From Membranipora membranacea (Eukaryota; Bryozoa; Gymnolaemata; Cheilostomatida; Membraniporidae), in the NCBI GenBank assembly GCA_914767715.1, contig OU612066.1:27996283-28060282 (forward strand): a stretch of DNA of 64,000 nt. Reading direction: 5' to 3'. The translations under genes and the position numbers were made by a program. Below, one piece after another: positions 46,588-59,894 of this stretch. A model generated the notes under the pieces. It did not search any database and was not told the DNA's origin. It worked only from the letters and a program-made list of their open reading frames with translations. Positions within the stretch are counted from its first letter, which is position 1. Every line of letters begins with the position of its first letter.

Positions 46588-47298
46588 CTTAGAATATGAT
46601 CTGATTTGTAGCCAAACTCTATTTCAAGTAATAGGTTTCCCTCTATAATTGTATTGTCAACAGCATAGCATAAGGTTGAACAACAAAGATATTTAATGGT
46701 GTTTTATGGGTAGGTACGAAAAACCGAACCACGAACTACGAACCCTCTAAAAACCGAACTCAGGATTATCCTCTCCTGCTTAAATCAATTTGCTCAAAGT
46801 TTAAATTGTCAGTAGCCAATGAAATGTCATGTTTTTGATAAGTGACCAATAATATAACAGACATCAAACTTTGACTTTTAATAGAGCTCATTGCATCCTA
46901 ACTAGGTGCACAAGCTCAAAGTCACTTGATGAAAAATTATGGAGAGCAAGATGGCACAGTTTGGTACACACCAAGCAGATGTCAAATTAGTCATGATGAA
47001 TCCAAATGAACTTTTGCATTGGAGAGAGGAATGGTTTGACTATATATTCCTGCAAGTTTGAAAATGATGGAAGTATGTGGAGCTACTACAGAAGGCTGTA
47101 ATGGAGGACACACCTCACTTATTTATTAGAAATGGTCACAGTTTAATAAATTGGAGCCCCTTTGACTCGTCACAGGAGGAGCAGAAGGCTGCCACCTGAA
47201 TCATCACATCTCAACAGAGTTAACAAGTATGTACTATGGGTGTTGGCCTATCTTGAAATATTGTTTTGAAGGTTCATGGCTGTTCTTTGGTTTCAAAC

Positions 47299-47332
47299 CA
47301 ATGAATGAACTAAACCTCAGATTAGTTCATTG
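47299..47332. mobile_element. 34-bp palindromic element
   Basis: CAATGAATGAAC...TAGTTCATTG, 34 bp, flanked by perfect 7-bp repeats TTCAAAC (47292-47298, 47333-47339). Same family as 37383-37682 and 63198-63231. Confidence 0.85.
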
Positions 47333-47436
47333 TTCAAACAAAGCATGAGGGGGAAAGTAGGACCTCTAATATACATTATAATTCTTCTATAAAAAATTGA
47401 GCTTATTTACTATATAGCTATAACTGTTAGGTCTTA

Positions 47437-48129
47437 AGCTGCGTTTACATGTGCGACAGATCGGCTAATAATAACAACTCCGACACAGGTCATCGATTTG
47501 ACTGACCGTGTAAACAGCTAATCTGTGTTTAAATCGGTGGTTAAATCTGTATTGTTCAAAATCGTTCACTTGTGACAATGTCACAAGTGAACGACAGATC
47601 TTAACGATTATGAATGGTTCAGCCAATAAATGAGTATAAGTAATGATGATTGATCATTATATTTCTCTCACCCTTTCCTTGTCCTTAGCAGCAACATACA
47701 GCAATATAGTTATAACAGTTATTGCTGCTGCTGCTGCTATTATAACATCTTCATCAGATGATGAATCATTACTAAACATGACTCTCTGTCAGTCTCAGTC
47801 CCACCCTCCCTGGTCAGTGGTCTGCAGGGGCACAACAGTAGCCTTTCAACTAGGGAGACTAGTGAAGGAGACTCCACTCTCCAGCTATGAATTACTAACT
47901 AGTTACTACTAGTTACTAGCTAATACTACTACTGAATAAACCAACTAGTTGTCTCACTAGCCAATCAGAGACAAGTTGAGTTGGAAGTTTGTGTTGAAAT
48001 CGGTTAGGCATGAACAGTGTGTAAATAGCGTATCGTTGACATGTTGACAGACAACGATTATAGAGCAGATTCATAATTTCTGTCGGAGTTGTTATTATTA
48101 GCCGATTTGTCTCACATGTAAACGCAGCT
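47437..48129. mobile_element. Harbinger-like MITE, 693 bp
   Basis: Inverted ends AGCTGCGTTTACATGTG (about 50 bp, including GCTAATAATAACAACTCCGACA) are flanked by TTA on both sides (47434-47436, 48130-48132), the 3-bp target typical of PIF/Harbinger. Internal (GCT)n at about 47722. Non-coding. Confidence 0.8.
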
Positions 48130-48132
48130 TTA

Positions 48133-49650
48133 CATACAGCATTTCGTGCTACTCTAAGAGATATCGGATCAGTGTTGCCTCTCTGAAATTTACATTAGCT
48201 TGATCACAGGCTTGATCATCTATGAAATGATTCTATGAAAGTGGTTAGGCAAATACTATATTAACTGCATATTGCAATAACTAACATAAGAAATCTTGTG
48301 TTTGTAGATATCAATGTGGGCCCTTACTCATTACAACTTCAGCTATTGATTTCTCTGACTCGTACCACAGAATACCAAAAAATGCCTGTTTTTCTTATTT
48401 TGGTCAGATGGTCAGACTAACATGCTCAATGCTGTACTATAGCTGTGTAACGAATTCAGGTTCAAGCTCTGGTGGCCCGGACTAAACTGATAATGATAAT
48501 ATCCTAGTCTTCTGCAACGGCCTCGTGTAAACCAACTACATTGTAATTAAGCTGCAAGTTGGGTCAGGTATGTACCAAAATTAATTGGTGTATTATTCAT
48601 TTTATCCCAGCCGAGCATGATTGATAGATGTAATGTGGTGTGAACTTCACCAGTCACCACTAGCCATAAAAAAGCAAATAATATTAACCGGCAATGACGA
48701 AACGGGAAGCTTGCCTCATGCTGCCCTAAAGCTATGAGTAGAGCGCAGTGAGCAAAAAGTGAGTTATAAATTTTAACTGATAATAACATGACATAATATC
48801 AAACACATCTCTTTGAATTTGAATGTGATATTTTCTGGTTTTTTTTAGTTACGCAGTACCAGAAGACACAGCACAAACCTCGTGATAGCTGGTGTGCAAC
48901 AGTTATGGCTTGATAGTTAGCTTACTGTCATTAACAACATACATTGCCACTGGATAGGAACTGCTTTATGTCCCCAATGGTCTACCATCACATGTGTATT
49001 CACAGCCATGAATGCTCACACTTCAGTAATAATCCACCTGGGCCATTACTATTCTCTCAGGCCCTTTGTCTGCCTCTCATTTTGCCTCTATTTCAGGCAC
49101 CATAATATACAAATAAGTTCATTGAATACACGTGTAAACACCATCAACAGTCTCTTCTCTGAACCATTACCCTTATTTGAATGCGCATATAATATGTTAT
49201 CTGCTTGGATCACCTTATCACTCAAACAGTGCAATGATCACATAAACAGAGTATTTGCAAGCATCATTTAGTAAGTAAAAGGATCACTGCGTGCATTTGT
49301 GCATAATCACTCAATTTTCCAGGATCAGTCGCACCACCATGGTAATAATCACTAAGTTTGAACTTGGTGGCTCCCAGCTCTCCGGAACCTCTGTCTCAAT
49401 CTTGAAATCGTTCAAGTCATGATCTAGCCTGGCGTCTTCTCTAGAACAAAATTCCCTTCTTTGTTCAGTCGGAGACAAACTCCCTGCTCCCCTCCCTATT
49501 CCCTGCTCCTATGTCCTAAACTCTCTGCTGGGATTGGAGTTGTCCTCTACCATTTGCCAAAGTGCAAGAGAGGATAACTGTTCATCAAAGTTTTGACATT
49601 TTGTTACAAAGATCATCATTGGACGAAATTATGTTACCAGACACATTGAA
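48133..49650. other. No gene seen inside the 3-kb element
   Basis: Short ORFs on both strands without domains. Confidence 0.45.
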
Positions 49651-49888
49651 GGTTCGGTTTTTTAAAGGTTCGTAGCTTGTGAGTTCGTGGTTCGGTTTTT
49701 CGTACCTACCGGTTTTTTATTGATTGCAGACTTGCAGAGTTGTTTTGTGTTCAGTGTCAACTCTGTGAAGTTACTAAATTCCAACATGGATTTACACACA
49801 AACATTGATTAGAGAACAACATGATCAACAAAAAGTGATTGACAGTTATTACTTCTTTTGTAGAGGGAGTTTGCAACGGTGAAGAATA

Positions 49889-52800
49889 ATGAACCAACCA
49901 GTCTCAGAGCCTATAAGCCTTGAGGTTTGTCACTGTAGTCAAGAAAGCTGTCATTCAATGACTATGTATAAATAATTCATACTATGAAATATCCAAACTA
50001 AGAGTTGTGAAAATGAGGGGCTAGGTATTAATGAAAAATGTGTATTGTCCACGTGCTTCCTCTCTCGTCTGGTTCAACTTGTATGTAGAAAAGCTACTCT
50101 TATGAGCAGGTTACATTAAACCACATGTAAACACTGTTGTAGGGGGCCATCGACAACTTCAAAGAAGTCTACTTCAGACTTGGAAAATTCAACTTGGATG
50201 TACAAGTACCACATCTCATCACTCTTGGGAAACATTATGAACAGAAGTATAAATGTACAAACTGCTGGACAGATTGTCTCAAGGTAGGTTTAAGAAAACT
50301 CAGGGCGTTTTGTCCTCTCTAAGGGCATATTATGTAGATTATTCAGCAAACAATGAAATTCTGCAAACGCTGAAGGCTACGGATAAGTTGATTTTTAACT
50401 TGGAAACAAAAAACTCTCATATTTCATGTTCAAACATCGACGGTAAGAAGAGGCTGCAGCATTTTAAAATTTACCCAAATCTATTACGATATATTCAATT
50501 TCTTTCAGTCGTTGCAGTCATTATCAATTTAAATTAGCACAATACTAGTGAATGGTATATAGTGCAGATGTTGAGTATAAATTTTTTTCCTACAGAGAAC
50601 AAACCCATTTAGCTCCTTTTTTGTTCTGCTGAGTGTGCTAAAGAGTACGCTGATGGAGAGAGGGTAACTCCAAAAACTGGCTGTAAAAGAAAACGATAGA
50701 TCAGGATACCATTTTTGTGCACCGCAAATAAAGAATAGCCTTATATATAAACTTTGATCTTGCTACTCCTTGTCTTTAAGTTCTTAATTGACAATAATTA
50801 TTGCTTCCAACAGGCACACTCACTGTATAACTCAGCATTGAGAAGAAAGGAGGATGAGAATTTACGCAGAAGACTTTTTGAGCTTCAGCAGACTTTCTGG
50901 GGAGATCAGTGCAGTATCAGTTATAAAGCACAAAACAATCATACTTCAAAGCTAAAGGCTGACATAGAATCAATCAGAGAGAGATTCAGGCACGAGAACA
51001 AACGAGCTGCATCATTGGTGAGTCAGTTCACAATAGACAATAGTTGTGATTCTGCTACACTGCAAAATGACTATTACTCACTAATGAAAGGCATATCATC
51101 ACACTGTTCGCAGGCAATGAGGGGATTCGCAGCAAAAATAATCGAGCTCAGTGTCCAGATCCTCACCATTCCACCACCTTGTGTATTCACAGCAGTAGCT
51201 ATTGGGTCACTGGCAAAAGGGGAGGCAACTCCTTATTCAGATCTTGAGTATATGTTTCTCACCGAGAGTAAAGCTCCAGAGGCTGTGAGATACTTTGAAC
51301 TTCTCGCTGTTACCACTTACTTCATGATTGGTAACCTGGGTGAGACCAAGCTGTCCTACATGTCCATTGAAGAACTCAAAGGCTGGTTTGATGATAGAGC
51401 AAAAAACGGGTTCAAAATTGACGGCTTATCTGCAGGAGCAGGAAACATCCCAACAGGCAATGGGTCTGTTGGTACGAGAAACCACTACATCGTGACACCA
51501 GAAGAGTTAGCGGCTAGATATAAATATACACTCGATAACGCAGATGAGGAATCACTCCGGGGTGATTTGACAGCAATGCTGACCTACACTACACCATTGT
51601 ATACAAACCAGGAGGAAGAGGCTGGTGAGAAGCTGCTGTCTAAATTCCGTGATTTGATTAATCAGCTTGAAATTAATGAGGCGAGAAGATTTGCGAACAT
51701 GATGATGCTCCGAACAGATGCAGAGAAATTCAATTTTGTCCCTGACTATAGTTTGGTGAAAAAAGGCTTTAATGCAGATGTAAAGAAAGAGATATACCGC
51801 TTTCCATCCATAATGGCCTTAGACATCGCCCTGGTCTGTGATTATCATGGAAAGTCGTCATGGGAGACAATCAAGTCTCTGAAATATAATAATTACATAT
51901 CAGAGTCTTTATGGGATTCGCTGAAATTCTTATTAGCTGCCGCCACATATATACGGCTAGCAACATATCTCTATCATGACTCTCATGATGATCGAATGTC
52001 CATATCGCCGACAACTCTTCAAGCTAACAATTCAAAGCTCGACCAGTCGCTAGGGCGTTGGTACATCCCTATAGGTCTGTTTTCAAAGGTTTGCGTAATA
52101 ATGTGTCCGCTCAAGGAATTCTTAGCCCATACAAACTTGAATGCCACAGAATTGAAAGAGCTAAGCATCGTTTCGGATCCATGGTGGACTACAATAAAGA
52201 CACTGTACTATTCTGGTAGGATGGAACAGGTCTTCTCATTACTGACACAAAGATATCCAGCTCTATGTGAAGACCCTGTAAATGAATTGAGAACTCTATG
52301 CGAAAAGCCCACACAGAAGAATGAAGAAACCCTCATCATAATATCCGATACTTTGTTGGCATGCCGCAATGTAGCAGCTGCATCGAAGTTATACATTCAC
52401 GTGACAGGAACCAGACCATGGTATGCAAGGAAAATGGTAGCACAATGCCACATCAGGTTAGACGAATGTAAACAGGCTGTAGATATACTTAGCTCTATAC
52501 ACAATAAAACCTCTGATGATCTAGGGGTACTGGGGCAAGCATATAACGGGTTGGGTAGGTATGCTGAAGCAGAAGACACCCTGATTATAGCATTCCAAAC
52601 TGCTATGAACAACTCATCAGTTGAGGTTTTGAATGACTACTACGGAAATCCATTACCTCAAGATGACCATGGACGACACTCCTTAGATTTATCTTCAGCT
52701 CCATCAGAGGAGCGATTGAAGATCATTACTGCATTACGCCCAATACCGCAAGTCAATATTTACCACCCCCTAAGCATATTAGGAGATGTTTTCCATAAAC

Positions 52801-54314
52801 AAAAAAAGTACAGCTTTGCCGAGGGTTATTATCTTAAATCATTAAAATTCATCAACCAATTGTTTGGCAATGATGCTGCTGTCCCACAAGCAGGTGATGT
52901 GCAATACAATCTGGGTATTCTATACAAAGACATGACACAATACAGTAAAGCAGAGGAGAGCTACAATCAGGCGCTGAATATCTATAGAGAGACATCACAA
53001 GGTGCACCCAGTGTAGGTACAGCAAAAACCCTGAATAATCTAGGTACTCTATACAAGGACATGACACAATTCAGTAAAGCAGAGGAGTGCTTTCATCAGG
53101 CACTAACTATCTATAGGAAGATATCACAAGGTGCACCCTGTGTAGATACAGCAAACACCCTATATAATCTAGGTAATCTATACTCTGACATGTCACAATA
53201 CAGTAAAGCAGAGGAGAGCTTCAATCAGGCGCTAGCTATCTATAGAGAGACATCACAAGGTGCACCCAGTGTAGGTACAGCAAAAACCCTGAATAATCTA
53301 GGTAATCTATACTCTGACATGAAACAATATAGTAAATCAGAGGAGAGCTACAATCAGGCAATAGCTATCTATAGAGAAACATCACAAGGTGCCCCCAGTG
53401 TAGATACAGCAGACACTCTGAATAATCTAGGTACTCTATACTCTGATATGAAACAATATAGTAAATCAGAGGAGAGCTACAATCAGGCAATAGCTATCTT
53501 TAAAGAGACATCACAAGGTGCCCCCAGTGTAGATACAGCAGACACTCTGAATAATCTAGGTACTCTATACTCTGATATGAAACAATATAGTAAATCAGAG
53601 GAGAGCTACAATCAGGCAATAGCTATCTTTAAAGAGACATCCCAAGGTGCCTCCAGTGTAGATACAGCAAAAACTCTGAATCGTCTAGGTAGTCTATACA
53701 AAGACATGAGACAATACAGTAAGGCAGACAGCAGTTTTTTTCGGGCACTTGCTATCTATAGAAAGACATCTCAAGGTCTCCCTAACGTCAATACAGCCAA
53801 CGTCCTAAATAATCTAGGTTGTCTATACAAGGAAATGAAACAATATAGTAAATCAGAGGAGAGCTTTCATCAGGTGCTATCTATATATAGGGAGACATTA
53901 CAAGGTGCACCCAGCGTAGATACAGCAGACACCCTGTATAATCTAGGAATCCTATATTATAATGACATGAAACAATACAGGAAAGCAGAGGAGAGCTACA
54001 ATCAGGCGCTAGCTATCTATAGAGAGACATCACAAGGTGCGCACAGTGTAAAAACAGCAAAAACCCTGCATAATATAGGTGGTCTATACATACACATGAA
54101 ACAATACGGCAAATCAGAGAAGAGCTTTCTGCAGACATTAGTGGTGTTTAGAATGATGTCGTCAGGTGATGACAGCAAGGAAATAGCTCATACATTAGAA
54201 TGTCTCGGCTGCTGTTACCGTGATGCCGGAAATGAGGAAAAAGCATTACACACACTGAGAGAAGCTTCAGATATGAAACTCAGGCTAAAAGCTAGCAGCC
54301 CTCAAAACCAATGA
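49889..54314 (+). CDS. Nucleotidyltransferase-TPR gene 2 (intact)
   Basis: Coding exons 49889-49924 (MNQPVSEPISLE), 50143-50283 and 50814-54314, all phase 0, give 1225 residues; a 5' UTR exon part starts at 49864 after TTTTGTAG. N-terminal helical region, then the nucleotidyltransferase motif AIGSLAKGEATPYSDLEYM (about residues 185-203), FKIDG as a possible third carboxylate, a GlnD/DUF294_C-like helical segment (LLAAATYIRLATYLYHD), a helical linker, then about eleven to thirteen 42-residue TPRs (NLGTLYSDMKQYSKSEESYNQA type) to the short tail SSPQNQ. No membrane segments, so probably cytosolic. Family knowledge: such fusions abound in Amphimedon. Substrate and partners are unknown; TPRs likely bind a peptide or regulate the enzyme. 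Introns are nearly identical to gene 1. Confidence 0.9.
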
Positions 54315-54920
54315 GATAAACTTACTTTCTGATATTTCAATAGTAATGATAAGCGTCTTGTACCTCAATAATAGACACACCGACCGAATATATACAAGTT
54401 CCAGGAAACAAACCTGCTCCTCTATCAATACAGCCGTTTTTCTAAATTAAGGCATTGTGCAATTTATTTTCTTATCAGATCATGATGCTCTGACAGTGCT
54501 CTGAAGTGCCACCACAGTTGTGGACATTGATGTAACTATCACTTATGGGAGCTTTCTTGTGGGAAACGGAAGAGATATTTATAAATTTAGACTGCCTGTT
54601 TGATGGCCTAGTATTATATTCAGTTTTAGTGTCAATTTTGAATATGGTGTAGGATTGATGTTCTAATTCTTCACCTATTCCAACAAGTATATCCATTAGA
54701 TAAGATATTTTATTCACACAATAATAGCCTGATACGGCCTTAATAAAACAATTTACAAATGGCAGAGGTAAACAACTCACCAGTTTTATCGGTCGGAGCT
54801 CTGACTTATCACCAAAGTACTCCTAGAAGTACTTAATTTGTAAAAAATTTAAAAAGCTTTAACCATAAAAATAATTACGTTCAAGATCAACAACAAAAAC
54901 ACAAATCAGCCAACATGAAA
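54315..54920. other. 3' flank; possible minus-strand alternative exon
   Basis: The minus strand is open from 54780 to 54475 (ending HNCGGTSEHCQSIMI), without recognised domain. It could be a downstream alternative last exon of the gene at 54921-55191 or chance. Confidence 0.25.
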
Positions 54921-55191
54921 TCACATTCTGAAGTTTGGATCAGGATGTCTAATTCTACCAGTCTTTAGAAAAGACACAATATTGATGAGTTTCTGTGCCT
55001 TTGATAGTCCAGAGATCTTATCCTCAGGTTTAGGTTTGAAGTAATGAGTATATCCACTACTTATGTTAGAGAGAGATCTATAGAGTAGATTGAGGGTGAA
55101 TATCATAAATCCAGCTACTCCGAGGTACATGACAAACAGTAAACCATTGTACTTAAATATCCAGTAGATTGCGTTCTGTACTGATGTCACC
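54921..55191 (-). CDS. Last exon of an unidentified membrane protein
   Basis: After a strong acceptor (CCATTTATTTTACAG on the minus strand) the exon reads 89 codons to TGA. It holds a membrane helix (NGLLFVMYLGVAGFMIFTLN) and a basic C-terminal tail (KAQKLINIVSFLKTGRIRH). The frame continues upstream but through intron-like sequence. Upstream exons should lie at higher coordinates; I could not identify them before 56 kb. Topology suggests a cytosolic basic tail. Family not recognised. Confidence 0.5.
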
Positions 55192-56550
55192 TGTAAAATA
55201 AATGGGGAAAAAAATTTAGTGTAAGTCCTAGTCAGACTTGGGCCAAGAGGATAAAGAGAGGTCACTAAAACTACAAACCCTTTACTAAATTGTTCATCTG
55301 TAAGTACGTGATAACTAATACATTAATATGAATTTTTTATATTATGATGTTTTACTACTTTTAGCTGATAATGCCTTACTTTTCTAATTAACTTGATGAG
55401 ATTATTTTATATTTTTATATTTTTGAGTTTTAGATTTTAGATATTCAAGTGCTTGATTTGGGCTTTGGATTTTTCATTTCATCCCAGTTATCAAGCGAAG
55501 CTGAAAAGAAATCATAGAAAGATCAATCAATGCCGCACATCAGGAGGACAAAACATTTAGGATATTGAAAGATCTCTATCTAAGGAGTAGCATTATAGTT
55601 TCACCTGAATAGGAATGTTCGAGAACTCTCTAGAAAGATGGCAAGACCATTGTAAGCAGTAACAAAGAATATGTTGCAATAATGTCAACATTTAAACGGA
55701 CCTATTACTTCGATTAGGAAACGATACCTGCTGTGACCAATGAACTGCCTCTCCTCATTGCTGTGACTATATATAGAGCTGCAGAGACACTAAACATGAG
55801 CTCATTTTTGGAACAGCCTTGACGAAGGTTGTGTTATGTGCAATTTACTTGGATTAATTTTTATGGAATAATTATAATTAAATAAATGTCTACTCCACAT
55901 CCAGAACTTGGTGAAATTACTGAATTACTGAGAAACAACATATTGATATCCGGCCGAAGGGAGCGAGCAGCTTTCCGTCAGAGAAGTTGACAAGGCAAGT
56001 TTATCACAATCGTGAAAACTCTTATTAATATTGCGTGGCAATATTAAAGGTTGAAATTTGTTTGATAAAATAATTATTATAAAGCTCCAGTTCAAGGCAA
56101 AGGTAAGTCCTTGGTTATATCGACTGATCATCGTTATAATTTTGTTGAAGCTCCATTGTTATTGGCATGTCTGCCATTTGTAATTTCCTGCAGAGGATCA
56201 AGTGAATCTTGTCTTATTGAAGGTGAAGTTGTCACTTCATACATTGATTTGTCCTGGCGAGCATTTAGCCAGAGTATACCAGTTGTTTTAATACTAGTGG
56301 CGATATCTTTTGGTTAAATCCAATATTTTAAAACTGCAGTCATATTTATCCTCATTACCCATAATTATATTTTAATATTGAAATTTGGACGGTCATTTTA
56401 ACTTTCAGAGTATGGGCAACCACTTGTTCGTGACTCAACCACATGTTAAGGTCGAACTTTGCAAAATCACATATAATCAAGTTAATGATTGCTTAGGAGG
56501 ATTTCAGAGGTTCATAAAGTTGAGAGTGCTAACCATTACACATTATATAA
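55192..56550. other. No gene resolved
   Basis: Expected to contain upstream exons of the minus-strand gene, but none stands out. Confidence 0.4.
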
Positions 56551-56756
56551 TTACACCATTACACCATTACACCATTACACCATTACACCATTACACCATT
56601 ACACCATTACACCATTACACCATTACACCATTACACCATTACACCATTACACCATTACACCATTACACCATTACACCATTACACCATTACACCATTACAC
56701 CATTACACCATTACACCATTACACCATTACACCATTACACCATTACACCATTACAC
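56551..56756. repeat. 8-bp satellite (TTACACCA)n
   Basis: About 26 near-perfect copies. Because 8 is not a multiple of 3 and no frame meets a stop, all plus frames read as the same HYTITPL peptide; that is an artefact. Confidence 0.97.
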
Positions 56757-59066
56757 AAAATAGAACCAAAATTCACCTTGTGTCAAACCAATCAAAGCGG
56801 TAATTAAAGCATTGATATTTGAATTAGAAATTTATATAACAAACACAAGAAGTGTGCAGGACGGGACCTTACACTCCTGTAATCAATACTAAAGTTACGG
56901 AAGTGTGCGTTTTTCGTCCCTCACACATCTTCCAACATTTGCTAAATAACTGTCTACCACACATCTATGTCCGTCAATGCCATCTTGCCATCAATTTGTT
57001 TCCGGATACAGTGGTCAGTGGATGCCGAAGTGTAATCTGGATGCCTCTTTGGTAGCTGCATGCTCACTGGTAGTGAACAAATAGTCATCAGGATGGGGGT
57101 TTGTATCTATAAGAGCCTATAGCTTCAAAGACTTAAGATGTCCAGATTTTTATTTGGCTCCAGTCCAGAATGGTTACAAAAGACATAAGTCTAGAACAGA
57201 TATCCAACATCTAGGATCAAAAGTCTTATTGGGCGGGGTCACTGCATGAATTTCCAATCATTACGCAAGCAGAACTGCAAATCACGGAAAGAAAATTAAG
57301 GACACCTCAAACCTACCCTAGAGAGGTAAAGTATTGACCCTGTTTACTTTCTAGAATCCCGACTCAATAGCAAAAATTGAGTGCTGTCTATCATCACCTC
57401 ACCCCCAAAACAAATAGTTTGAGAAATAATAGCTCATTGTACCAAAAACCGGATGGTTATTGATGTTCGATTTATGGGTATACGGTTAGCTGGCTGCTAT
57501 AGTGGTCAGGACAAAAGATGATGTCTCTGTTAGTGTTGGTGTCGCCTGGAATTTGATTGGCCTTAGAAGTTCGGTCCATCTTTGGGTGACCAATCTTGTG
57601 TCGTGTCTTTTTTGTCTTATTTCACCACCATACAACCTTGTCAGTGCGTTCTATGCATCTGAGATGCAACTATGTGAAGTCAACTTAAAACTTCAGATTA
57701 TATACTATTCATCAGTGTTTATAATATACCGAATATTGAAGAGATTTTAGAACCAAGAGTTTTATATACAGCTGGCAAAAGGTTTGTTTATATTTTATTT
57801 TAGTTCATTTATATGAAGACAATTTCTACTTGATCAAGATAGTATGCACAAAGGTGCTCTCGATGATTAATTGTGACTTGTGCATTCTTGGATTTATTTG
57901 CCTAGTTCTAAGCGTGACGATTATGGGTGGTGATATTATACTTTAACCCCATTTCTAGCTCTACATAATTTTTGCATCTCATTCAATATTTGCTTACAGA
58001 TTTCACGGTTAATACTTCTCATACAAATTAAAAAAGAACAGACTCATATAATCAGTGACTTTATTACATCTCTCATAAACTCTCAAACTAGAAACTAGCG
58101 GGGAAACCGCTATAGGGCTTATCCGCTAATTGCCTGCCTTCAGCAAGGCGGATAAAATCTGAACAAAATAGTGGTCAAATTTAATGGAATTCAATAAGAA
58201 CGAGTAGCTGTCCACAGATCGTCAAATGCAACACTTCATCCGCAGGAGGCCACACAAACAGACTATAATTCTCATAATTTATACCATCTCCTGTACAAAT
58301 ATTGCCAAATAAGTATCAAGGGATTTCGAAATACCCTTTTATCTAGGCGATTGTTTATTGTTGTAAATCTCGAACACCCAGTTTAATCTAATTTGTACAA
58401 TGTACTATTTCTCTGCTCAATATAGTAAATTCCTGCATTCATGCTCAGCTTTGCGCTGTCAATGTTTAATTCAATGCAAATCTATATCACACTGTGATTT
58501 TTCAAAGGGCTGGTAGTGTTCATTTTTGAGGTATTACCAATGATGGTTACTCCAAGAATAAATAGAAGGTGATAAAATAACTAATACTGTTAACCCCCTC
58601 CCCCCCCCCCCCCCCCCCTATGACTTGTTACTATGGCTAAATTATTATTCCGATCTTCGCTAAAGAAGCTGTGTAATGTTATTGGTAAATCTGGCTTTAA
58701 ACAACCTGCAATCTACAATTTTGCTATGTATATTCTCACCGATCTTTTCAAATAGAATCAAAGATATATAATATTTAAGCAAAGAGGTTCTTTAGGGTCA
58801 GTCCTATACAGAAATACCACCCTCAGAGCAGATAAACACTCCAGACCTCAGTCACATCATATAATGTCCGTTTAATACATGTGCTTCATAAAAAGTCTCT
58901 AATAGAGGATTACCAATTGCCACAGGCCACAATACAAAGGTGTTAGTAATACACTGAGACAATAGCCAAAAGGAATGCTTGGTTGAGAGTTGTCTACTTA
59001 ATATCAATGAAGAGACAACACTTGCTACATCTGAGATAGTTACTGAGAAACACTTATTATAATTAT
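56757..59066. other. No gene seen; C-homopolymer
   Basis: A run of C with one interruption lies at about 58594-58618. ORFs such as 57502-57750 carry no recognised domain. Confidence 0.45.
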
Positions 59067-59894
59067 TTGCCATTGAAGTTGATATTATTTGCCGATGACT
59101 TGGTACTATGTGATAGCAACAGAGAACATCTGGAGAGAAGATTGGAAGTATGGAGGGTGAGAATGGAGAGTGTGGGACTAAAGCTAAGCAGGTCAAAGAC
59201 AGAGCACTTACCACCAGTAGGTGAGGATGGCAACATCATGGTGAGGAAGTACAACTCAGAAGAGAAGGAAATCCTACCTAGGCGCATGCAGTTTAAGTGC
59301 CTGGGCACCACCATCCATCAGGAAGGAGGGTGCCGTAAGGAGATTGAGCTGCGTATCTCAAAGGCATGGAACAAATGGCGGGAACTGAGTGGAGTACTCA
59401 GCGACAGGAAGATGCCTGCTAACTTGAAAATCCTCATCTACAAGACTGCTATACGGCCAGCTCTGACGTATGGGAATGAGACCTGGCCCGTAACAGGAAC
59501 CCTTATAGACAGGGTTAGCTCTTGTGAAATGCGAATGCTAAGGTACTGCATGGGGATAAGCTTAGAGGTGCATCGAAGGAATGAAGAGATAACAGCCGAA
59601 GCAAATATAATGCCAATCAGGAATGTCATGAGGAAAAAGAGACTAGAATGGTATGGTCATGTTTGTCGACGTGAGAGTGATAAAGATATCAGGAGAGTGT
59701 ACGAGGTGAGGGTAGAGGGAAGCAGAGGGCGTGGACGGCCAAAACAGCGCTCGAGTGACACAATCAATGCTGACCTTCGCTGGCTAGATCTGGAACGAGA
59801 TAATACGAGTGACCGAATAAGGTGGAGAAGTTCGGTGGAACTAGGAGTCAGGCAAAAACCCGCCACCCGATCAGGACATGGCGGTGAAAGGTGA
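59067..59894 (+). pseudogene. RTE-like LINE fragment, 5'-truncated reverse transcriptase
   Basis: Opens at LILFADDLVL (the F-ADD catalytic box) and continues through the RTE-type C-terminus: KCLGTTIHQEGG, SKAWNKWRELSGVLSDRKMP, LKILIYKTAIRPALTYGNETW, MRMLRYCMG and RKKRLEWYGHVCRR, ending at TGA (59892). Everything upstream of the catalytic Asp box is missing, as expected of dead-on-arrival copies. The 275-codon frame has no stops, implying a fairly recent insertion. Confidence 0.9.

Larger units (their letters stand above)
46709..49710. mobile_element. 3-kb inverted-repeat element
   Basis: Ends start GGTAGGTACGAAAAACCGAA, and the reverse complement closes at 49710. Arms of about 60 bp share ACCACGAACT, CTACGAACC and AAAAACCGAAC with small indels. 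The interior has no transposase but contains a 34-bp element (47299) and a MITE (47437). Flanks are T-rich and give no unambiguous duplication. Confidence 0.7.

Noticed and set aside
56385-56807. 140- and 104-codon ORFs of HYTITPL repeats
   Set aside because: Frame-independent translation of the 8-bp satellite.
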